DNA of 37,016 nt from contig CAMAWD010000066.1 of NCBI GenBank assembly GCA_945861785.1, forward strand, positions 1 through 37,016, given 5' to 3'. The notes below the pieces were generated by a model. The model made no database searches, was not told the origin of the DNA, and saw only the letters and a list, made by a program, of their open reading frames with translations. Below are positions 33,425 to 37,016 of the stretch, piece after piece (positions within the stretch are counted from its first letter, which is position 1; every line of letters starts with the position of its first letter). This DNA is from Rhodoferax sp. OV413 (GTDB lineage: Bacteria; Pseudomonadota; Gammaproteobacteria; Burkholderiales; Burkholderiaceae_C). Position numbers and translations under genes: made by a program.

Positions 33425-33496
33425 GCGTAAACACCAGGTTTCACGCTACAAACACCATAACAAGGCGCAACGCCTGTGTAAATTCCGGTGTAAAAA
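33425..33496. other. Short repeats between attR and the integrase remnant
   Basis: GTAAACACC and CAAACACC occur on one side, and TGTGTAAATT and GGTGTAAAAATT in inverted sense on the other. These look like arm-type sites of the older integrase whose gene remnant follows. Confidence 0.4.
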
Positions 33497-33841
33497 TTAC
33501 CCAAAAGCCCTTTTCAGTGCGTCCGGCTGCTGGCTCAACTTCAGGTCTGCGCCCTTGGCCATCAGGATCGAGGCGCAACTGTGGCGAAGGTCATGGAAAT
33601 TCACCCAGGGCATCTCTGCCTTGATCCTGGCACGCTGGTAGCTGCTCTTGAGGCCTTCGTAGTCCTTGTAGGGCAGGGGCACGTGCTTGAGCCATTGGCG
33701 CAGACCTGGCGCGATCGGGATCACCCGTGTGCGCCTTGTCTTGGTGTTGCCGCTGTGAATCGTGATGGTGTCCCGGCCGATGTCTTCCTGGACTGGCCGG
33801 TGATCGAGAAGATCCTTGCCGTTTGAAAATCCTATCCCCAT
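33497..33841 (-). pseudogene. Truncated tyrosine integrase remnant
   Basis: 114 codons. It retains TRRTRVIPIAPGLRQWL and box II NFHDLRHSCASILMAKGADL, then departs into QQPDALKRAFG and stops, losing the tyrosine segment. The N-terminal domain is also gone; similarity starts near DIGRDTITIHSG. It belongs to a different integrase subgroup (HxLRH) from the intact integrase. Sitting directly behind attR, it records an earlier insertion at the same tRNA. Confidence 0.8.
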
Positions 33842-33851
33842 CGAAAATATG

Positions 33852-33871
33852 GACTGGTCTGTATACTAGTC
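33852..33871 (+). promoter_or_regulatory. Imperfect dyad upstream of the first toxin-antitoxin pair
   Basis: GACTGGTCTG faces TATACTAGTC with seven of ten positions symmetric; a TATACT hexamer lies within it. It is a likely autoregulatory operator for the antitoxin. Confidence 0.4.
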
Positions 33872-33894
33872 TAACCAAGCTACTGGGGAGCACA

Positions 33895-34140
33895 ATGAAT
33901 ATCGAAGTTGGGTCTTACGAAGCCAAGACAAAGCTGCCGGAATTGCTGCGGGGCGTGCAAAGCGGCAAGCACTACACCATCACCCTGCGGGGCGAAGCGG
34001 TCGCAGATCTGGTGCCACCACAGCGCCATAAACACCTGGACGCCGAATCTGCTGCAGAAAATATGCGGGCCTTCATGCGCTCGCGCAAACCCGTCTCAGG
34101 CGTCGACCTCAAGGCGCTCATCGACGAGGGGCGTGCGTGA
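33895..34140 (+). CDS. Phd/YefM-like antitoxin
   Basis: 81 residues. The ATG at 33895 has GGGGAG five bases upstream; an ATG 72 bp earlier adds unrelated residues. MNIEVGSYEAKTKLPELLRGVQSGKHYTITLRGEAVADLVP is the DNA-binding Phd/YefM fold, and the C-terminal tail (AENMRAFMRSRKPVSGVDLKALIDEGRA) should wrap the toxin. Its stop overlaps the toxin's GTG start. Confidence 0.88.
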   Translation: MNIEVGSYEAKTKLPELLRGVQSGKHYTITLRGEAVADLVPPQRHKHLDAESAAENMRAFMRSRKPVSGVDLKALIDEGRA

Positions 34141-34577
34141 ACTTTGTCCTGGACGCCTCCGTGGCGCTCCTGTGGCTGGTTCCTCAGACCAATCCTGCAG
34201 GCGTGGCGTACGCTGACTCGGTACTGCTCGCGCTCAAGGACTCGCAGGCTGTGGTGCCATCGCTTTTCGCGCTGGAAACCGCCAACGTCGTCGCCAAAAT
34301 CGAAGGCAAGGGTATCGTGTCGGAGGCGGAGTCCCAACGGTTCATTACTTTGCTGGGGCAGCTCGACATCGCAACCGATGTGGAGACAATGTTGCATGCC
34401 TTGGACGACACATTAAACCTTGCCAGGCGCTACAGACTCTCGGCCTACGATGCCGCCTATTTGGAACTCGCCCTGCGGATGGGACTTCCCCTGGCGACGC
34501 TCGATGCAGACCTTGCGAAGGCGGCGGCAACGGCAGGGCTCCCCAGTTTTGCGGGGATTCATCGTGGCATCGCTTGA
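34137..34577 (+). CDS. vapC: VapC-like PIN-domain toxin
   Basis: 146 residues from a GTG overlapping the antitoxin stop (GTGA). PIN ribonuclease acidic residues are all present: Asp6 (FVLDAS), Glu47 (FALETANV), Asp105 (SAYDAAYLELAL) and Asp123 (ATLDADL). VapC proteins cut tRNA or rRNA when released from antitoxin. The intact active site suggests a working toxin. Confidence 0.88.
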   Translation: MNFVLDASVALLWLVPQTNPAGVAYADSVLLALKDSQAVVPSLFALETANVVAKIEGKGIVSEAESQRFITLLGQLDIATDVETMLHALDDTLNLARRYRLSAYDAAYLELALRMGLPLATLDADLAKAAATAGLPSFAGIHRGIA

Positions 34578-34620
34578 CAAAAGTTGCATGTGATGCATTT
34601 GTGCTGAGCTGATACATGTA
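34574..34620 (+). promoter_or_regulatory. Promoter/operator region of the MazE/MazF-like pair
   Basis: TTGACA at 34574-34579 overlaps the vapC stop. The dyad TGCAT-GTG-ATGCA (34585-34597) and the palindrome TACATGTA (34613-34620) follow. No good -10 is placed at 16-18 bp, so the exact promoter is unsure. AGGAGG stands six bases before the next ATG. Confidence 0.4.
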
Positions 34621-34642
34621 ACGAAATCGAAGGAGGGTTGCT

Positions 34643-34864
34643 ATGGCTACCCCTGTTGCTGAGCGGGTCCAAAAGCACCGTACAGCGCTGTGCATGGCCG
34701 GGCTTCGCCCGGTGCAAATCTGGGTTCCCGATACGGGACGGCCAAACTTTGCGGCAGAGTGCAAGAGGCAATCCAGCCTAGCCTCGCAAGCTGACATAGC
34801 CGACGCAGACATGCTGAGTTTCATGGACGATGCATTGTCCGATCTGGACGAATCGGCAGCATGA
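34643..34864 (+). CDS. MazE-family antitoxin (DUF3018-like)
   Basis: 73 residues. ERVQKHRTALCMAGLRPVQIWVPDTGRPNFAAECKRQ is the family signature; the acidic tail DADMLSFMDDALSDLDESAA is the probable toxin-binding part. A strong ribosome site (AGGAGG) precedes the ATG. The stop overlaps the toxin ATG (ATGA). Confidence 0.88.
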   Translation: MATPVAERVQKHRTALCMAGLRPVQIWVPDTGRPNFAAECKRQSSLASQADIADADMLSFMDDALSDLDESAA

Positions 34865-35187
34865 GCCGAGGCGAATTCGTGACCATTGCCATGCAGGGCG
34901 ATTTTGGCAAGCCAAGGCCCGCGTTGGTGATTCAGTCTGACAAATTCAACGAACATGCCACTGTGACCGTTTTACTGGTTTCCAGCAAATTGGTTGAGGC
35001 GCCGTTGCTGCGCGTAATCATCCGCCCCAGTGACGCCAACGGTTTTCAAAAACCATCCCAAGTGATGGTCGACAAGGCAATGACCGTGAAACGAGACAAG
35101 ATAGGCACAGCGTTTGGCGTCGCCAGTGATTCGGAACTGCTTGAGGTCGGCAGGTGCTTGGCAGTATTCTTGGGAGTCGCGCATTAG
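34861..35187 (+). CDS. MazF/PemK-like mRNA interferase toxin
   Basis: 108 residues. MSRGEFVTIAMQGDFGKPRPALVIQSDKF is the MazF/PemK opening with the conserved G-x-x-RP-A-lvi block; later KPSQVMVDKAMTVKRDKIGTAFG provides the second conserved block. MazF enzymes cleave mRNA at short motifs. It appears intact. Confidence 0.88.
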   Translation: MSRGEFVTIAMQGDFGKPRPALVIQSDKFNEHATVTVLLVSSKLVEAPLLRVIIRPSDANGFQKPSQVMVDKAMTVKRDKIGTAFGVASDSELLEVGRCLAVFLGVAH

Positions 35188-35595
35188 GTTTTTACAATTC
35201 GAAACGGACAACCTCCGTAAACGGGGGACAAACACCCGCAGCAGGACTCACCCGTTCACAGCAAGAGCGAGTTTGAACCAGGGTCCGCATTGCACCAGCA
35301 GATTCGTGTCACCAACCACTCGTAGCGCGACATGCCGGCAAGCTTCGAAAAGCCTCCCTCCGAGCATCTTCTTGAGCCCGTTCACGCCCCACAGGCAGGC
35401 AAACACGGCGATGAAACCGTCGTAGGAATGGTCAGCGAGTCGTGAGGCGAAGATGAAGGCGGCACCTGCAAGCGGGCAGGGGGTTGATCAAGGCGGACGC
35501 CACATTCTGCCGCACCCGGTTAGAGTAGCATCTTGAACAGCAATGAAGCGATCTCTACTTGCCGCCAGACGCGGCCCGATCCCGGAGGACCGAGC
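35188..35595. other. Gene-free stretch with a possible decayed leftward gene
   Basis: No complete gene. A leftward open stretch (35248-35487, no early start codon) encodes FIFASRLADHSYDGFIAVFACLWGVNG and RLFEACRHVALRVVGDTNLLV, which reads like real protein but is unrecognised and lacks an N-terminus. It may be leftover cargo. GGAGG at its right end belongs to the next antitoxin. Confidence 0.3.
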
Positions 35596-35838
35596 ATGAC
35601 CACATTGCAGATCGAATTGCCGGATGACCTCGCACAGAAGGCCGCAAGCACAGGGCTACTGTCGGCCGAGGCTATCGAGGCGATGCTGCGCGAGCAGCTG
35701 CGCCGCAATGCCGGCGAAGCGCTGGAATCGATGTGGCGGCGCTCGCCACAGGAAGAACTCACCCCCGAGACCGAGCAGGAAATCACCCAGGAGGTGCGCA
35801 AGGTGCGCGCTGAGCGGCGGCTGCGCGCGGCGAGTTGA
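35596..35838 (+). CDS. Ribbon-helix-helix-type antitoxin
   Basis: 80 residues from an ATG with GGAGG about seven bases upstream; an ATG 63 bp earlier adds unrelated residues. MTTLQIELPDDLAQKAASTGLLSAEAIEAMLREQLRR is an RHH-like DNA-binding N-terminus; the charged tail TPETEQEITQEVRKVRAERRLRAAS probably holds the toxin. The stop overlaps the toxin ATG by one base. Confidence 0.82.
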   Translation: MTTLQIELPDDLAQKAASTGLLSAEAIEAMLREQLRRNAGEALESMWRRSPQEELTPETEQEITQEVRKVRAERRLRAAS

Positions 35839-36293
35839 TGGCTGGGTCAGCGTACCAGCCGCTGCGCCCGGTGCTGGACACGAATGTCCTTATCGCTGGT
35901 CTGCTTTGGAACGGGCCGCCTCGGCGCTTGATCGCGCTTGCCATCGATGGCGAATTGGTCGAGCTGGCACATACGCTGGGCTACTCAAAATTCGCAGCGC
36001 GCATCGAGGGTTTTGGAACCAGCATCGCGGCGCTGATCGCGCTGATCGCGCAGTACGCCGCGGTCGTGAGCCTGATTGTCCCGACCAGCGTGCTGCGCGT
36101 GGTGGCGGGCGATGCCGACGACGATCATGTGATCGCGGCCGCCGTGGCCGCCAGGGCCGAGCTGATCGCCACCGGCGACCGTAAGCACCTTCTGCCCATC
36201 GGCAGCCATCGCGGCATTGCCATCGTCACTGCGCGAGACGTCGTTGAGCGGCTCGATGCAACAGGTCAATCAACCGCGCCCGTAGTCGAGTGA
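35838..36293 (+). CDS. PIN-family toxin (COG1569-like) with apparent internal deletion
   Basis: 151 residues. The ATG at 35838 lies in TGATG with the antitoxin stop; a TTG three bases earlier is an alternative. PLRPVLDTNVLIAGLLWNGPPRRLIALAIDGE is the family start (Asp14), and GDADDDHVIAAAVAARAELIATGDRKHLLP holds the other acidic residues (Asp92, Asp95/96, Asp114). Between them, where relatives have a strand and helix of about ten residues before the ELAHTLGYSKFAARI-like helix, this protein goes directly from DGE to LVELAHTLGY. Glu42 may still serve as the second acidic residue. The toxin might be inactive or weakened. Confidence 0.8.
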   Translation: MAGSAYQPLRPVLDTNVLIAGLLWNGPPRRLIALAIDGELVELAHTLGYSKFAARIEGFGTSIAALIALIAQYAAVVSLIVPTSVLRVVAGDADDDHVIAAAVAARAELIATGDRKHLLPIGSHRGIAIVTARDVVERLDATGQSTAPVVE

Positions 36294-36343
36294 CAGCACT
36301 TCTACGCCAGCGTGCGCAGCCGTGCAGACGGTGATCGCAGGCA

Positions 36344-36366
36344 TTTCGCATATGGACGATGCGAAA
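36344..36366. other. Eight-pair inverted repeat
   Basis: TTTCGCAT and ATGCGAAA around a seven-base spacer, 50 bp after the PIN toxin gene. It could be an operator left from a lost regulated gene. No T-tract follows. Confidence 0.35.
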
Positions 36367-36471
36367 CGATGGCCGCAGTAACCTTGCCCCCGGGCACTGC
36401 CCGCGTCACCCCATGTGCAGGTGACGACAAAGTTTTTCCATTGGTGAGCACCGTCTTGGTGAACATGCGAC

Positions 36472-36748
36472 TCAGCGCGTCGTAGCCGATGCCGCGCCCA
36501 GCAGGAACAGGATAGGCCCCGCCATGTCCTGCGAGCGCGCCATGCGTTTCATGGGCACGCGTTTGGCCTAGACCGCTTCGGGGATGCCGTCGAAGATCTG
36601 TTCGCGCCCGGTGCCGCTGGTCAGGAAGGCGGTGTTGGTGAGGCCCGCGCCACGGCGTTTACGCGCACGCGCGGCACGTTCTCGCGCGCCAGGCCCTTGA
36701 CCATGCCGACGATACCGGCCTTGGCCATGCCGGTCAGCGCGCTCATCT
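36472..36748 (-). pseudogene. Fragment of a short-chain dehydrogenase/reductase gene
   Basis: Read leftward from about 36748, MSALTGMAKAGIVGMVKGLA then RENVPRVRVNAVA is the helix after the SDR Tyr-Lys site. A one-base loss near 36650 shifts the frame; then GLTNTAFLTSGTGREQIFDG continues to IPEAV. An in-frame TAG interrupts before AKRVPMKRMARSQDMAGPIL and FLLGAASA. The whole Rossmann N-terminus and catalytic residues are missing. The rest of 36294-36824 holds nothing else I can support. Confidence 0.7.
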
Positions 36749-36824
36749 TTGGCAAACATCGTCAACAGATACAGCGGCATCGCCTCGCTGCCTTTTCACT
36801 ATGCCAGCGGGCAACGCCCGCCGT

Positions 36825-37016
36825 CTACAGCGTAAGGGATGCCAGCGCCTTCGCTGCGTGGTCGCGCAGCAGGTGCCCATAGTGCTTCTCGATCATTGCG
36901 ATGCTGGTGCCGCTGAGGACGGCGACAGTCATCGTGTCAAGACGGTGCATTGCAATGAGGTCTGTGATGGTTGAGTGCCGCAGTGTGGTTGCCGTTGCAT
37001 TGGAGGGAAGTTTGGC
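36825..37016 (-). CDS. int: C-terminal end of a second tyrosine integrase
   Basis: 63 codons to TAG at 36825-36827; the gene continues beyond the right edge. LRHSTITDLIAMHRLDTMTV and LSGTSIAMIEKHYGHLL carry the box II Arg and the nucleophilic Tyr. It matches the C-terminus of the intact integrase at 50 of 63 residues and lies in the same orientation. By analogy its att site should lie to the right of the window, making 33425 to beyond 37016 a second island in tandem. Confidence 0.88.
   Translation of the reverse strand, partial: AKLPSNATATTLRHSTITDLIAMHRLDTMTVAVLSGTSIAMIEKHYGHLLRDHAAKALASLTL

Noticed and set aside
33497-33841. Functional second integrase next to attR
   Set aside because: The catalytic tyrosine segment and the N-terminal domain are missing.
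23828-37016. CRISPR array or insertion sequence
   Set aside because: No regularly spaced repeat array and no transposase motifs were found; the repeats seen are pairs tied to att arms or palindromes.

Overview
The window is GC-rich betaproteobacterial chromosome, most likely order Burkholderiales and plausibly Comamonadaceae. I infer this from the type II secretion gene order G-H-I-J-K-L-M-N-D-E-F, from uvrB directly upstream of iscR, and from codon and protein style; nothing places it to species.

Bases 1 to about 23,875 are ordinary housekeeping backbone. They hold the end of an LD-carboxypeptidase gene, an exported zinc phospholipase-C-like protein, an exported protein of unknown function, and a complete type II secretion set: a short gspC-like gene facing left, then gspG to gspN, gspD, gspE and gspF as one run with many start/stop overlaps. 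An aromatic/aspartate aminotransferase and uvrB follow. Next come iscR-iscS-iscU-iscA-hscB-hscA-fdx for iron-sulfur cluster assembly, a dnaQ-type exonuclease, and a tRNA-Val with anticodon CAC.

Bases 23,828 to 33,424 are an integrated element of 9,549 bp. Its ends are two 48-bp direct copies of the 3' part of the tRNA-Val gene. A 23-bp sequence holding two tandem AGTACGGAAA units occurs just inside each end in the same orientation and probably binds the integrase. All its recognisable genes read leftward: tyrosine integrase, an unknown protein, an AlpA-like regulator, two small unknowns, a TOPRIM primase, an SF3-type helicase, a small cysteine/histidine-rich gene with an apparent frameshift, an HNH endonuclease, a P27-type small terminase, an unknown protein, and an HK97-fold major capsid protein with its own promoter and a structured leader. 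There is no large terminase, portal, protease, neck, tail or lysis gene. This looks like a phage satellite (PICI-like) carrying its own capsid protein and packaging-recognition subunit, and it is the most interesting object in the window. A decayed gene containing two near-identical perfect palindromes lies between the capsid gene and the left end.

Bases 33,425 to 37,016 look like an older island stacked behind the first. They hold an integrase remnant, three toxin-antitoxin pairs (Phd/VapC-like, MazE-like/MazF, RHH/PIN), a decayed short-chain dehydrogenase gene, and at the right edge the C-terminus of a second integrase closely related to the first. Together these suggest repeated integration at the same tRNA locus, with toxin-antitoxin modules kept while other cargo decayed.
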